From Bradyrhizobium sp. NP1 (GTDB lineage Bacteria > Pseudomonadota > Alphaproteobacteria > Rhizobiales > Xanthobacteraceae): a stretch of 64,000 bases of DNA. Below, in pieces: positions 52,808-62,178 of this stretch. Made by a program: the position numbers and the translations under genes. Location: assembly GCF_030378205.1 (NCBI RefSeq), contig NZ_CP127385.1:4566001-4630000 (forward strand), given 5' to 3'. The number at the start of each line of letters is the position of its first letter. Within the stretch, counting starts at the first letter, position 1. A model generated the notes under the pieces. That model was given only the letters and a program-made list of their open reading frames with translations, made no database searches and was not told the DNA's origin.

Positions 52808-53315
52808 TTATTCGCGCTCCGCCGCCCGTGAGGCTCTTTGTGGAGGCGGTAGAGGAAGGGGCATCGGCTATCTGCGCCCGACCGTACGGGCATTCGCGAT
52901 GTCTGTGGTTCCCTATCGGGAAAGCACAAACCCAACTATCTACCGGCCAGCGAAGGATTTAACGGCATTTGGCGGATACCGCCATGTCGCCTTCTGGCCC
53001 ATCACTGCCAACGGCGACGTCGCCTTTGACGGTGAGTTTTGGAGGCGAAGCGGACTGGTTGTGCTCACTCCGAGTTTTGTAGAGATTGACACCCGGAGTG
53101 GACGTTGCAGTGAACAGATTTATTAGGCTGGGCGTACCGGACCGCTTTGCGAAGCTTCATCAGATCGGAGCTCTACCATCGCCTCTCAGGAGTCGCGCGG
53201 TGTTGCAGCCGAACTTCCGATTATACGGTAGTGCGGCGCTATACACGGGAGCGAGTCTCATATTGGCTTCGCAGGCCCGCCGCCCTAGAATTGCGGCGAT
53301 CGCAGGACGGGCGAA
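52808..53315. other. Region without a confident gene
   Basis: About 500 bases after the truncated secreted ORF. One plus-strand frame (52898-53126) has partly protein-like sequence (FGGYRHVAFWPITANGDVAF) but no start or family; it may be the tail of the same decayed gene. Nothing else seen. Confidence 0.35.
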
Positions 53316-53738
53316 ATGCAGTATGTTTGCGACGCGCCGAAGGGTAAGACGTGGTTCCGTATCGAGACGGAAGGTGAAGCGGTGCATGAGTCGCGCCTGA
53401 TGGGCCACACAGTCGAAACATATTTCCGCCGCGAGCGGGAGAAGGCAGTCCAGTCCTGGCGTCCGGAGCGGCCCAACGCGATCGAGCGCGACATCGGCCT
53501 CGAGGCCCATGTACAGCGAGAGATGCCGCTTTTCCTCACGCTGCGCGACAGGGAGGGCAATGCACTGACTACAGCGATGCTGCCACCGGGTGGCAAGGAT
53601 CGCGGCGGGTTCCGGATCATCATCGTTGCCGCATCCAATGCCGATCCTTATCCTCAGCAGGACGCGGCCATCGCGGCACTGGGAGCGCATTTCGGTCTCA
53701 CACTCGATCGCAACCGCTGCTTCCCCTACGGTCGCTAA
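53316..53738 (+). CDS. Conserved hypothetical protein (140 aa)
   Basis: MQYVCDAPKGKTWFRIETEG, then a helix (HESRLMGHTVETYFRREREK), PLFLTLRDREGNALTTAMLP and ADPYPQQDAAIAALGAHFGL with a RCFPYGR end. The pattern is familiar from uncharacterised Bradyrhizobium proteins, but no domain name is known. Intact frame in an otherwise decayed region, so it is probably maintained. Confidence 0.6.
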   Translation: MQYVCDAPKGKTWFRIETEGEAVHESRLMGHTVETYFRREREKAVQSWRPERPNAIERDIGLEAHVQREMPLFLTLRDREGNALTTAMLPPGGKDRGGFRIIIVAASNADPYPQQDAAIAALGAHFGLTLDRNRCFPYGR

Positions 53739-53861
53739 GGAGCCTGACAAGTATCGCCGCTTGATTGGAGCGATGTCGGCTCATGGCACTTTTCGGACGT
53801 GGAGCGATGTCCGACTTGAGTCCGTTGTGCGCACCAAAGCGGACTCCGCCGTTCACGGCAT

Positions 53862-53939
53862 CTAGTAGACCAGGATAAAGCCGATCAGAAGCACCAGGCC
53901 GCCGACGACGATAAGCTTGAGGATCATTGCGGGCGGCAT
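53862..53939 (-). CDS. 25-aa single-pass membrane peptide
   Basis: MPPAMILKLIVVGGLVLLIG followed by FILVY and a stop. A GAGG lies eight bases upstream of the ATG. Almost the whole peptide is a transmembrane helix. Frames this short arise by chance, but the ribosome-binding site and the hydrophobic composition argue for a real small membrane protein. Confidence 0.4.
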   Translation of the reverse strand: MPPAMILKLIVVGGLVLLIGFILVY

Positions 53940-54092
53940 GTTCACGGCCTCTGGCGCGGTGGGCGGTCAGCAGTAGAAACCCCGGCTGCCCCTCTTTTCA
54001 TTCAGTGGCTCTCCTGCCCTCAACGGCGGCGGAGTTGAGAAGATCAGCGCGAAGCGCTCGCCACACTCGGCCGCCCGGAGTAGGCTGCCGCC

Positions 54093-54284
54093 ATGACCGA
54101 TAGCGCCGCCGAGACTGCCAGGCTCATGAAGGTGACAGAGGCGATCGTCCGCGAGCTGGATCGCCAGGGCGTTGCTGAGGCGGTGGCGGATCTTGGATTC
54201 GACCCAATGGAATTGGCCAGGATCGTCATTCGCGCCGCCGATGGGGACGTCATCCCCCTGTTCGGGTCGCGGCCGACCTCATGA
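54093..54284 (+). CDS. Hypothetical protein (63 aa)
   Basis: MTDSAAETARLMKVTEAIVR, then GVAEAVADLGFDPMELARIV and an Arg-rich end. Helical and acidic. No family known and the ribosome-binding site is weak; moderately plausible. Confidence 0.4.
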   Translation: MTDSAAETARLMKVTEAIVRELDRQGVAEAVADLGFDPMELARIVIRAADGDVIPLFGSRPTS

Positions 54285-54744
54285 CCGCGGCCGGTTGGTT
54301 TGACTGATTTGAGCGCGAAGCGCTCGCCGGCCATTCGCGTTCGCGACCCTCCATCATCGGCTCCAGGACGTAGGACAGCACCTCGATCAGCTCAACATTG
54401 GTCAATCGACAAAATCGACGGCATCATCCAAGGTGCTGCTTTGCTGCCGACCATTAGCATTTGGGCAGCGTTCGGATTTCCCCTTATCCCGGACGCTATT
54501 GGCTCGGATGCCTGTTTCTTATTGGCCTGATTGCATACTGGTGGACGACATCCCGATACTCGAAGGGAGTAGCGCTGGAGGACGCTGAGCACACTGGCAG
54601 CAAATGTTCAGAACACCGACGTCGTAACGCAGAAGAACGTTTGGCGCACGAGAGCGTCTAAATGGCTCCAAAGCGGCGTCTAAACGTTCTCACTCTGTGC
54701 TTTGCAGGCGAGATGCTAGATGCTTGATCTTGCAAGGAGAATAG
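54285..54744. other. Intergenic region with repeat copy
   Basis: Contains one copy of the GCGAAGCGCTCGCC repeat (54315). A plus-strand frame at 54480-54660 reads a possible membrane helix (WLGCLFLIGLIAYWW) without a good start. Otherwise nothing seen. Confidence 0.35.
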
Positions 54745-54793
54745 TGGAGGGCGCACCAGGGCTCGAACCTGGGACCCGCTGATTAAGAGTCAG
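54745..54793 (-). tRNA. 3' fragment of tRNA-Lys(CTT), probable attachment-site scar
   Basis: The minus strand reads CTGACTCTTAATCAGC (anticodon arm with CTCTTAA loop, anticodon CTT), a T-arm CCAGG-TTCGAGC-CCTGG and the acceptor 3' strand TGCGCCCT with encoded CCA. The D-arm and the 5' acceptor strand are missing; unrelated sequence begins exactly upstream of the anticodon stem. A 3' half-tRNA of this size is the usual footprint of a tyrosine-recombinase att site. The intact tRNA is not in the window. Confidence 0.8.
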
Positions 54794-54985
54794 GTACTTT
54801 CGTCAACGCTTCAATTACTTAGCTGTAAAACATATTCGATTCGCACTCAACGAAATCAACGAGTTACAGCCTAGACGTAAATGAAAAGCTGACGGTTCGA
54901 ATACCACTCCCGCGCCGGCGACGCAGTACTGATCGCACCGGCCTCCAGAGCGGGAGGGATCAAACCTCGGAACTCTCGCGCTGCA

Positions 54986-55687
54986 CTACCAGCTCTCTCC
55001 AAAGGGTCGCAGCTCAACGTTGAATGACCACGCGCTGCGGTCCTGGTGGACTACATGCCAGATCTCGTCCGCAATCGCTCGCGGCTTGATGAAGAAATCG
55101 TCCGGCCGCTCCGGATAGCGTTTCCTCGTCCATTCCAGGTCAATCACGGCGTCAACCACGACATAGGCCACGTGCACACCTTGTGGACCGAGCTCGCGTG
55201 CGATTGCCTCACCCAGGATGCGCTGCGCCGCCTTGCTCGGCGCGAAACCGGCGAAGCCAGGCTTGCCGCGCAATGCCGACGTGTTACCGGTAGCAATGAT
55301 GGCGCCCTTGCCGGCGCTGACCATCGCAGAGGCGAAGCGCCTCGCCAGGTACAACAGCCCCATCGTGTTGACCTGGAAGTTGCGGTTGAGAATTTGCGGA
55401 TCGATCTCCCGGAATGTGCCAAATGCTCCGCCAACAGCGTTGTGGATGACGACCTCGGGATTGCCGAGGTCGCGCTCGACGGCGGACGCCACCGCTTCGA
55501 CCTGCCCGGGGTCCGACACGTCGCACCGATATCCTTTTGCGTTCGGCAGCTGCTTCTCGAGGGCGGCAAGACGTTCCTCGTTCCTCGCGAGAAGGGCGAC
55601 GCCATAGCCGCCCTCGGCAAATCTCCTGGCGAGTGCCGAACCCGTGCCGGGTCCAACGCCGGATATCAGGCAAACAGGCGCGGTCAT
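54986..55687 (-). CDS. SDR-family oxidoreductase with Tyr-to-Phe change at the active site
   Basis: 233 aa Rossmann protein. Cofactor motif VCLISGVGPGTGSALARRF (TGxxxGxG variant), HNAVGG for NNAG, then the Ser region ATGNTSALRGKPG. The YxxxK motif reads FAPSKAA, so the catalytic Tyr is Phe while Lys is kept. It may be a non-classical or inactive SDR. Last gene of the long minus-strand CoA operon, 40 bases after the GST gene. Confidence 0.8.
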   Translation of the reverse strand: MTAPVCLISGVGPGTGSALARRFAEGGYGVALLARNEERLAALEKQLPNAKGYRCDVSDPGQVEAVASAVERDLGNPEVVIHNAVGGAFGTFREIDPQILNRNFQVNTMGLLYLARRFASAMVSAGKGAIIATGNTSALRGKPGFAGFAPSKAAQRILGEAIARELGPQGVHVAYVVVDAVIDLEWTRKRYPERPDDFFIKPRAIADEIWHVVHQDRSAWSFNVELRPFGESW

Positions 55688-55726
55688 GCGATCAAACCTC
55701 CCGGTTGGAGCCGGCGGCTCTCATGT

Positions 55727-56533
55727 TCAAGCCGCCGCCTTTGACAACAATTTTTCAACATACGGCTTGAGATCCAGCCTGAAATGCTCGTGATCGACCA
55801 GCCGAGCAAAGTGGGCAAACAGCAGCGGGTAGTCGTTTTGCACCCCCGGATGCAGGATCCTCTCCAGCCCACGCTGGCTCAACTGCCCGGCGCGCGCGTG
55901 CTCGTTCATGAACAGCGCAAGCTCGGCAGCAAAGCAGATGTCGGCCAGGGTCACGCCGCTCCCTACCAGTGTGTTCCGTCGCGGAGACAGAGCCCGTTCG
56001 AGCCCCGAGGCATAGATCGCGAATGCCTCTTTGGCTCGTGCGTGAATAGCCGCATCGACCGTGCCCGCCGACAACGCCAAAAGATAGATCTGCGAGTCCC
56101 TTGCAAAGACCAGGCTGACATCGAGGAAGCTGTCGATCCTGGAGGCTTCATAGGTGTCACGACCGTAGAGCGGGTACGTCGCTTCGCCCAGACGCGCCAC
56201 TGCCCGCATGATGCTGTTCGACTCGAAAATTCCGATCGTTCCATCGGGGCCGAACGCAGCGGGCACGTTGCCGAATGGCTGCGCTTCCAGGAAGTCGTCG
56301 GTCTTGAAAAGCTGGGCGCCGGTCAACCCGACCCGCCCCTGACAGGCAAGGGATGAAAGCGATTGACGTTCCTGCTCGGACAATGGGCGCGCGTCGTAGT
56401 CCCACAGCCAGTCCTGCAATTCCTTGCCGGATGCGCCCCTGACCTCGACGTCCACGCCGCAAAATCGGGCAGCAATGGTCGCTTTCCATACACGTGGGTT
56501 CGGCAAATAGGAGAATATTCGCAAGTCGGCCAT
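55727..56533 (-). CDS. Glutathione S-transferase family protein
   Basis: 268 aa. N-terminal thioredoxin-like domain: LRIFSYLPNPRVWKATIAAR, then an unusual insert (about 40-75) before NVPAAFGPDGTIGIFESNSI (the P-x-x-x and ES glutathione-contact motifs). The C-terminal all-helical domain includes GVTLADICFAAELAL with the family's ADI…A capping motif. Substrate unknown; in an operon with acyl-CoA genes it may act in detoxification or isomerisation. Confidence 0.75.
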   Translation of the reverse strand: MADLRIFSYLPNPRVWKATIAARFCGVDVEVRGASGKELQDWLWDYDARPLSEQERQSLSSLACQGRVGLTGAQLFKTDDFLEAQPFGNVPAAFGPDGTIGIFESNSIMRAVARLGEATYPLYGRDTYEASRIDSFLDVSLVFARDSQIYLLALSAGTVDAAIHARAKEAFAIYASGLERALSPRRNTLVGSGVTLADICFAAELALFMNEHARAGQLSQRGLERILHPGVQNDYPLLFAHFARLVDHEHFRLDLKPYVEKLLSKAAA

Positions 56534-56587
56534 CGTGGATTGCTCCTGATGAACTCTGTACCCGCAGGACCAGCCCTCCCGGATGCC

Positions 56588-57787
56588 CTACTCCGAGCTC
56601 GCGTCGAGAATTTCTCCGAACTGTTCCCAGCGGGTTCCCGTCCAGCGCTGAAGCTGCAGTTGCGTCCAGATCATGTTGTTGTTCTCGCTGGTGTTGATCC
56701 GGATGCCAGGCAGTGCCGTCGGCAGCACAAGGTTCTTCAGCGACTTCGCCTGCTTGATGATGTTGTCGCGCGAGAAGTCGTCGCCGCATTGCTTGAGGAC
56801 CTGCTCGAGCAGCATGCCCTGCTGATAACCGGTGAGATAGCTCGTATTGGTGATATCGGAGCCGGCCAGATATCTGTCGAAGAACGCTCGATAAGTCCTA
56901 ACGCCCTCATCGTCCTTCCAGTTCTGGTCCTCCGGGTCCTTGTTCGGGGTGCCGACGATCACGCCGACGGAATTCTCCAGGCCCGCTGGCTTCAGCGTGC
57001 CGGCGACCGACGACGAAGGGAAGTTGATGATGACCGTCGCTTTCCACCCGGTCTCGGCCGCCCGGCGGATGGCCTGCGCGGCGAATTTCGGAGTGCCTGC
57101 AATGAACAGTGCTTGCGCGCCTGAGCTTTTCAGTGCGACGACTTGGGAGTCCACCGTCGGCTCCGTGGCTTCGTAGCTTGCCGTGACCACGCGCTTGTCG
57201 AAATCGGCACCCAGGACCGCCTTGAACGCGTTGACATAGTCACGCCCGAGATCGTCGTTCTGAAAGAGGATCGCGTATTTCGCCGTCGGCAAGGCCCGCA
57301 TCAGATATTTTGCATAGATCTTCCCCTCGGTATCGTAGCTGACGAGGCCGGTGGTCGTCAGGGGATAGTCCTTGGCGTTGGTGAACTTGGTCGCGCCGGT
57401 GACGATCGCGATCGTTGGCACTTTCTTCGCTGCAAGATATTTTGCCACCGCCGTATTGCCCGCGGTACCGAGTTGGCTGAACATGAAGGCGATCTCGTCG
57501 CTTTCGACCAACCGGCGCGCATGCTCGAATGCCTTTGGCGGGCTATAGGCATCGTCGAGTGTGACATAGTTGATCTTGCGTCCGTTGATGCCGCCACGAT
57601 CGTTGATCGACTGCACATAGGCGAGCACGCCCCGTCCAACCTGCCCAATTGAGGAAGCGGCTCCACTTAGCGGAAATATACCCCCGATCTTGATTTCCGT
57701 CGCTGTGACACCGGGCGTATCGCTAGCCCGGCAAGGCACGGAAAGCGCAACTATGAGTGCGCAGGCGAGCTGGATGCTTCGAAACAT
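56588..57787 (-). CDS. ABC transporter substrate-binding protein (Peripla_BP_6)
   Basis: 399 aa with a signal peptide (MFRSIQLACALIVALSVPC). The mature start EIKIGGIFPLSGAASSIGQV and GGINGRKINYVTLDDAYSPP are typical of LivJ-like receptors. No permease or ATPase genes follow on this side, so it may use a transporter elsewhere. Its location inside a catabolic operon suggests uptake of the compound degraded by the operon, probably an aromatic or alicyclic acid. Confidence 0.88.
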   Translation of the reverse strand: MFRSIQLACALIVALSVPCRASDTPGVTATEIKIGGIFPLSGAASSIGQVGRGVLAYVQSINDRGGINGRKINYVTLDDAYSPPKAFEHARRLVESDEIAFMFSQLGTAGNTAVAKYLAAKKVPTIAIVTGATKFTNAKDYPLTTTGLVSYDTEGKIYAKYLMRALPTAKYAILFQNDDLGRDYVNAFKAVLGADFDKRVVTASYEATEPTVDSQVVALKSSGAQALFIAGTPKFAAQAIRRAAETGWKATVIINFPSSSVAGTLKPAGLENSVGVIVGTPNKDPEDQNWKDDEGVRTYRAFFDRYLAGSDITNTSYLTGYQQGMLLEQVLKQCGDDFSRDNIIKQAKSLKNLVLPTALPGIRINTSENNNMIWTQLQLQRWTGTRWEQFGEILDASSE

Positions 57788-57950
57788 CGTGCGTTCCTCT
57801 CCTGTTTGCCCGCCTTGCCTGCAGGCCGCGGGGCTTATTTCCCCGGCCGAGTGATCTCAAGCGCCACCACATCGTCGGCGTTCGAGAGCTTCGGATGAGC
57901 GCATGCCGTTGCATCGGACGCGAGATTGGCCGCGACATTGGACAGGCTCT

Positions 57951-59111
57951 TCAGGCGGCCAACTTGAGTATCTTGACGACGTCGCCAGGCTCACGGATCG
58001 GCTGCGGGTTCGCCCGCGTAAAGATTGAGAGCATTGCGTTTCTGCCGATCAGTTCGAAACGGTCCTCGGCGACGCCGACATCGGCGAGTCTCCGCGGCAG
58101 GCCAAGCTCTGCGATGAACGCTGCGAAAGCCTCGCTGGCGTCGCGACCTGCCGCGCCGAGGGCCGCAGCGATCGATTTCTGCGCGGCCTCCGTCGCAGGA
58201 CGGTTGTATTTGAGCACGCTCGGCATCATCACCGCCGTGCAAAAGTAGTGCGGTACGTCGCAAGTCCCCCCGAGCACATGGCCGATGGCATGGCTCGCGC
58301 CCATCGGCACCCTCGCCTGCAACCCGAAGGCCGACATCCAGGAGCCCAACTGACAGTTCAGTCGCGCCTCATCGTCGTTCGGGTTGTTCCTGGTGCGCCG
58401 GAGACCATCATGCAGATAGCGCAGCCCCTGTTGACAAACAGCGTCGACGAGGACATTGGGACGGCTGGAACAAATCGCTTCGATGCCGTGATCCATGGCC
58501 CGCGTGCCGGAGCCAAGCCAGAGTTTCTCCGGCGTGTATCTGGTCGTCGCCGGATCGAGAATGATGCTGCGCGGCATCATCATGGGGTGATTGAAGATCT
58601 GCTTCAGTTTCCGCCGGGTATCGGTGACCAGCGCGCCGGAATTGTATTCGCCGCCCGACAGCGTGCTCGGAATGGCAATCATGCGGACCTTTGGCGTCCG
58701 GAATTGCCCGAAGCGCCGCTCCGGCGTGGTCTCGAAGCCATCGAGCCCGTCCTGCTCGAAGATCTCGTGCTCCATGCACATCAGCACGATCTTGGCTGCA
58801 TCGACCACCGAGCCCCCGCCGATCGCGACGACCAGGTCGGCCCTCGCTTCCTTGGCTTGCTTTGCAATCCGCACCACCACTTCCCGGGTCGTATGCTGCG
58901 GAATGCCATCGAAGGTTTCGGCATAGCGATTACCAAGCGCATTGCGGATCTTGCCGATCTCGTCCGTGCTCGTGTTCAATGTACGGCTGACAATCAAATA
59001 GACACGCTTCGCATTCAGTCGCTCGGCTTCCTCGCGCAATGCTTCGGCCGCTGGCTTGCCGTAGATCACGGATTCCATGGTCGGGAACTGATAACTGCCC
59101 GCGATGCGCAT
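57951..59111 (-). CDS. Iron-containing alcohol dehydrogenase / maleylacetate reductase-like
   Basis: 386 aa. NAD-binding motif AIGGGSVVDAAKIVLMC, metal-ligand regions ILDPATTRYTPEKL, GTRAMDHGIEAICS and GASHAIGHVLGG are all visible. The length and the SxPSTLSGGE-like block (IPSTLSGGEYNSGA) fit the maleylacetate reductase branch of group III alcohol dehydrogenases. Start MRIAGSYQFP at 59111 (GGGGAGTGAAGAGC upstream). It reduces an aldehyde or a maleylacetate-like intermediate; substrate not assigned. Confidence 0.85.
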   Translation of the reverse strand: MRIAGSYQFPTMESVIYGKPAAEALREEAERLNAKRVYLIVSRTLNTSTDEIGKIRNALGNRYAETFDGIPQHTTREVVVRIAKQAKEARADLVVAIGGGSVVDAAKIVLMCMEHEIFEQDGLDGFETTPERRFGQFRTPKVRMIAIPSTLSGGEYNSGALVTDTRRKLKQIFNHPMMMPRSIILDPATTRYTPEKLWLGSGTRAMDHGIEAICSSRPNVLVDAVCQQGLRYLHDGLRRTRNNPNDDEARLNCQLGSWMSAFGLQARVPMGASHAIGHVLGGTCDVPHYFCTAVMMPSVLKYNRPATEAAQKSIAAALGAAGRDASEAFAAFIAELGLPRRLADVGVAEDRFELIGRNAMLSIFTRANPQPIREPGDVVKILKLAA

Positions 59112-59160
59112 GCTCTTCACTCCCCTGATATCTCGATGTTTTCGCAATGTGCCCGAACGG

Positions 59161-59934
59161 TCAGGCCGACAGCTTGGAAAAGTCCGGCGGACGTCGTTCG
59201 GCAAATGCGGCAAATGCCTCGCGCGCCTCGGGCGTCTTCAGGCGCTCCTTGAACAACTGCCCTTCCTCGGCGATCTGCGCCGCGATCCGCTGCTGATCAC
59301 GCATCAGCTTCTTGGTCAGGCGGAGCGAGCCCGCGGGGCGCCTGGTCAAGGCGATCGCGGCATCATGCGCCCGCTTGCGCAGTTCGCCCTGCGGCACCAC
59401 CGCATTGGCCAGGCCGCAAGCCAGTGCCGTGGCCGCCTCCATCGGCTCGCCCAGCGCAAACATGGCGTAGGCCGGCGCGTGCCCGATCCGCAGCGGCAAC
59501 AGCCAGCTCGACGCCGCCTCCGGCACCAATGCGAGATTAACGAAGGGCGTGATCAGCCGGGCGTTGTCGGCGAGATAGATGAGATCACAATGCAGGAGCA
59601 TGGTTGTGCCGACGCCTACCGCATTGCCCTGCACGGCGGCCACCAGCGGCTTGGTGGCCTTGCTGATGGTTTCGATGAAGTGATGGGCCGGGCTGTCGAC
59701 GGCACTTTCGCCGCGGGCCTGGCTCGCGAAATCCGCCAGATCGTTGCCGGCCGTGAAGCTGTCGCCGTCGCCCTGGAACAGGACGACTCGGACGGACGAA
59801 TCCGTCCCGGCCCTTACCAGCGCGTCCGACAATGTGTCGTACATCGCGCCAGTCAGCGCGTTCTTCTTCTCCGGACGCTGCAACGTCAGCGTCATGACGC
59901 CGTCAGCGATCTCGGTTTTGACGTGCTCAGTCAT
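59161..59934 (-). CDS. Enoyl-CoA hydratase/isomerase family protein
   Basis: 257 aa crotonase. LQRPEKKNALTGAMYDTLSD, GDGDSFTAGNDLADFA (oxyanion/CoA pocket), VAAVQGNAVGVGTTMLLHCD and FVNLALVPEAASSWLLP match the fold; the catalytic Glu region is LVPEAASS. The start MTEHVKTE at 59934 has GGAGAG upstream and is 12 bases from the nitronate monooxygenase-like stop. Hydrates a 2-enoyl-CoA within the operon's beta-oxidation-like pathway. Confidence 0.88.
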   Translation of the reverse strand: MTEHVKTEIADGVMTLTLQRPEKKNALTGAMYDTLSDALVRAGTDSSVRVVLFQGDGDSFTAGNDLADFASQARGESAVDSPAHHFIETISKATKPLVAAVQGNAVGVGTTMLLHCDLIYLADNARLITPFVNLALVPEAASSWLLPLRIGHAPAYAMFALGEPMEAATALACGLANAVVPQGELRKRAHDAAIALTRRPAGSLRLTKKLMRDQQRIAAQIAEEGQLFKERLKTPEAREAFAAFAERRPPDFSKLSA

Positions 59935-59945
59935 GGTGCTCTCCA

Positions 59946-60956
59946 TCAAGCGACCGCGAGGGCCGGTTTCTGCACTTCGACGCCGTCGAGGAAGCCGGTC
60001 AGTCGTTGACGGACGATGGCTTCGGCTTCGGCCATGATCCGATCGATGAGTTCCTTGACCGTCGGGATGTCGTTGATCAGGCCGACCACCATGCCGCAGC
60101 TCCAGGCACCGGCATCCATGTTGCCGTCGACCATCACCTTCGGATAGACGCCAGCGACCTGTTCGTGGATGTCCTCGATCTTCAGGCTGACGCCCCTCTT
60201 GCGCTCGACCTCGAGAAGCTCGTCGACCCCCTTGTTCTTCAGAACGCGCTCGGTGTTGCGCAGCGCGCGCATGACCAGCACGGTGTCTAGTTCGGTTGCC
60301 TTGACCAACGCCTGCTTCACATTGTCATGGACCGGCGCTTCCTTGGTGGCGACGAAGCGGGTGCCCATGTTCATCCCGGCAGCGCCCATCGACAGCGCGG
60401 CGACGAGGCTGCGCGCGTCCGCCATGCCACCCGAGGCCACGAACGGGATTTTCAGCTCGTCGGCCGCGCGCGGCAGCAGGATCATGTTCGGGATGTCGTC
60501 CTCGCCGGGGTGGCCGCCGCACTCGAAACCGTCGACGCTCACGGCGTCGCAGCCGATCTTTTCCGCTTTCAGCGAATGCCGCACCGAGGTGCACTTGTGG
60601 ATCACCTTGATACCGGCCGCCTTCAGCGCAGGCATGTATTGCTCGGGGCTGCGGCCCGCCGTCTCCACGATCCTGACGCCACCTTCCCTGATCGCGGCGA
60701 TGTATTCGGGATAGGGCGGCGCAGTGAAGCTCGGCAGGAAGGTCAGGTTCACGCCGAACGGCTTGTCGGTCATGTCGCGGCAGCGCGCGATCTCTTTCGC
60801 CAGCAGCTCCGGCGTCTTCTGCGTCAGGCCGGTGATGATGCCGAGCCCTCCGGCGTTGGACACCGCGGCGGCAAGCTCGGCGAAGCCGACATAATGCATG
60901 CCACCCTGGATAATCGGATGCCGGATGCCGAACAGTTCAGTGATTGCTGTCTTCAC
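59946..60956 (-). CDS. Nitronate monooxygenase / 2-nitropropane dioxygenase-like flavoprotein
   Basis: 336 aa TIM-barrel FMN protein. N-terminal GIRHPIIQGGMHYVGFAELA, the HKCTSVRHSLKAEKIGCDA strand and GFECGGHPGEDDIPNMIL, followed by VASGGMADARSLVAALSMGA, are standard for the NMO/FabK-like family. In alphaproteobacterial CoA-catabolism operons such proteins accompany thiolases and acyl-CoA dehydrogenases and may be trans-2-enoyl-CoA reductase-like. Nitronate oxidation is the formal name only. Confidence 0.85.
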   Translation of the reverse strand: MKTAITELFGIRHPIIQGGMHYVGFAELAAAVSNAGGLGIITGLTQKTPELLAKEIARCRDMTDKPFGVNLTFLPSFTAPPYPEYIAAIREGGVRIVETAGRSPEQYMPALKAAGIKVIHKCTSVRHSLKAEKIGCDAVSVDGFECGGHPGEDDIPNMILLPRAADELKIPFVASGGMADARSLVAALSMGAAGMNMGTRFVATKEAPVHDNVKQALVKATELDTVLVMRALRNTERVLKNKGVDELLEVERKRGVSLKIEDIHEQVAGVYPKVMVDGNMDAGAWSCGMVVGLINDIPTVKELIDRIMAEAEAIVRQRLTGFLDGVEVQKPALAVA

Positions 60957-60975
60957 GTGTTATCTCCGCCTTCGG

Positions 60976-62163
60976 TCAGTGGACGATTTCGAACAGACCC
61001 GCCGCGCCCATGCCGCCGCCGATGCACATGGTCACCACGCCGTATTTCGCCTTGCGACGCCGCCCCTCGATCAGGATGTGGCCCGTAAGCCGCGCGCCGG
61101 TCATGCCGTAGGGGTGGCCGATCGCGATCGAGCCGCCGTTGACGTTCAGCTTGTTCGGATCGATGCCGAGCTTGTCCCGGCAATAGATCACCTGCACCGC
61201 ATAGGCCTCGTTGAGCTCCCAGAGATCGATATCGTCGATCTTCAAATTGTGGCGCTTCAGGAGGCGCGGGATTGCTGCGACGGGGCCGACGCCCATTTCG
61301 TCCGGCTCGACGCCGGCAGCGACAAAGCCGCGGAAGATGCCGAGCGGCTTCAGGCCTTTCATCGCCGCGATCTTGTCGCTCATGATGACGCAAGCCGAGG
61401 CGCCGTCCGAGAGCTGGCTGGCATTGCCGGCGCTGATGGTCTTGCCCTCGAACACCGGCTGGATCTTTGCGAGGCCTTCCGCCGTGGTATCCGGCCGCGG
61501 TCCCTCATCCTTGGTCAGCGTCACCTGGTGGTAGCTGACCTGCTTGGTATCCTTGTCGAGCACGGCCATCTTCGTCGTGATCGGCACGATCTCATCATTG
61601 AAGCGACCTCCCTGCAACGCCGCGCCGATGCGGCGCTGGCATTCGAGGCTGTACTCATCTTGCTGATCGCGGCCGATCTTGTAGCGTTCGGCGACGACCT
61701 CGGCGGTTTCCAGCATCGACATGTACATTTCCGGCTTCATCGCCATCAGCTCATCGTCGACCGCATGGAACTTGTTCATGTGCTCGTTCTGCACCAGGCT
61801 GATCGACTCGATGCCGCCGCCGATCGCGATCTCGACGCCGTCGAGCATCACCGAGCGCGCGGCGACCGCGATCGCCTGCAGGCCTGACGCGCATTGCCGA
61901 TCGATGGTGGTGCCGGCGACCGTTACCGGAAGGCCGGCGCGGATCGCACCCTTGCGCGCGACATTCATCACCATGGTGCCCTGCTGCATGGCGCAGCCCA
62001 TCACCACGTCCTCGACCTCGCCGGGCGCGATGCCGGCGCGCTTCACGGCTTCGGCGATCACATGGCCGGCCATGGTCGGGCCGTCGGTGTTGTTGAGCGC
62101 GCCGCGATAGGCTTTTCCGACGCCGGTACGCGCGGTGGAAACGATTACTGCTTCAGTCGTCAT
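60976..62163 (-). CDS. Acetyl-CoA acyltransferase (thiolase)
   Basis: 395 aa, standard thiolase length. The nucleophile is in [15 protein letters not shown], the His base in [16 protein letters not shown], and the second Cys in [15 protein letters not shown]. It cleaves a 3-oxoacyl-CoA with CoA. Separated by 15 bases from the acyl-CoA dehydrogenase gene upstream and by about 20 bases from the flavoprotein gene downstream, so it belongs to the operon. Similar thiolases serve pimeloyl-CoA or benzoate degradation in Rhodopseudomonas-type bacteria; that link is inference. Confidence 0.93.
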   Translation of the reverse strand: MTTEAVIVSTARTGVGKAYRGALNNTDGPTMAGHVIAEAVKRAGIAPGEVEDVVMGCAMQQGTMVMNVARKGAIRAGLPVTVAGTTIDRQCASGLQAIAVAARSVMLDGVEIAIGGGIESISLVQNEHMNKFHAVDDELMAMKPEMYMSMLETAEVVAERYKIGRDQQDEYSLECQRRIGAALQGGRFNDEIVPITTKMAVLDKDTKQVSYHQVTLTKDEGPRPDTTAEGLAKIQPVFEGKTISAGNASQLSDGASACVIMSDKIAAMKGLKPLGIFRGFVAAGVEPDEMGVGPVAAIPRLLKRHNLKIDDIDLWELNEAYAVQVIYCRDKLGIDPNKLNVNGGSIAIGHPYGMTGARLTGHILIEGRRRKAKYGVVTMCIGGGMGAAGLFEIVH

Positions 62164-62178
62164 GCTTGCCTCTTTGCT

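Noticed and set aside
54945..55010. Second tRNA-like pattern on the minus strand (D-stem and T-loop wording)
   Set aside because: Half of it is the C-terminal coding sequence of the SDR gene (ending GESW) and no anticodon arm fits; chance resemblance.
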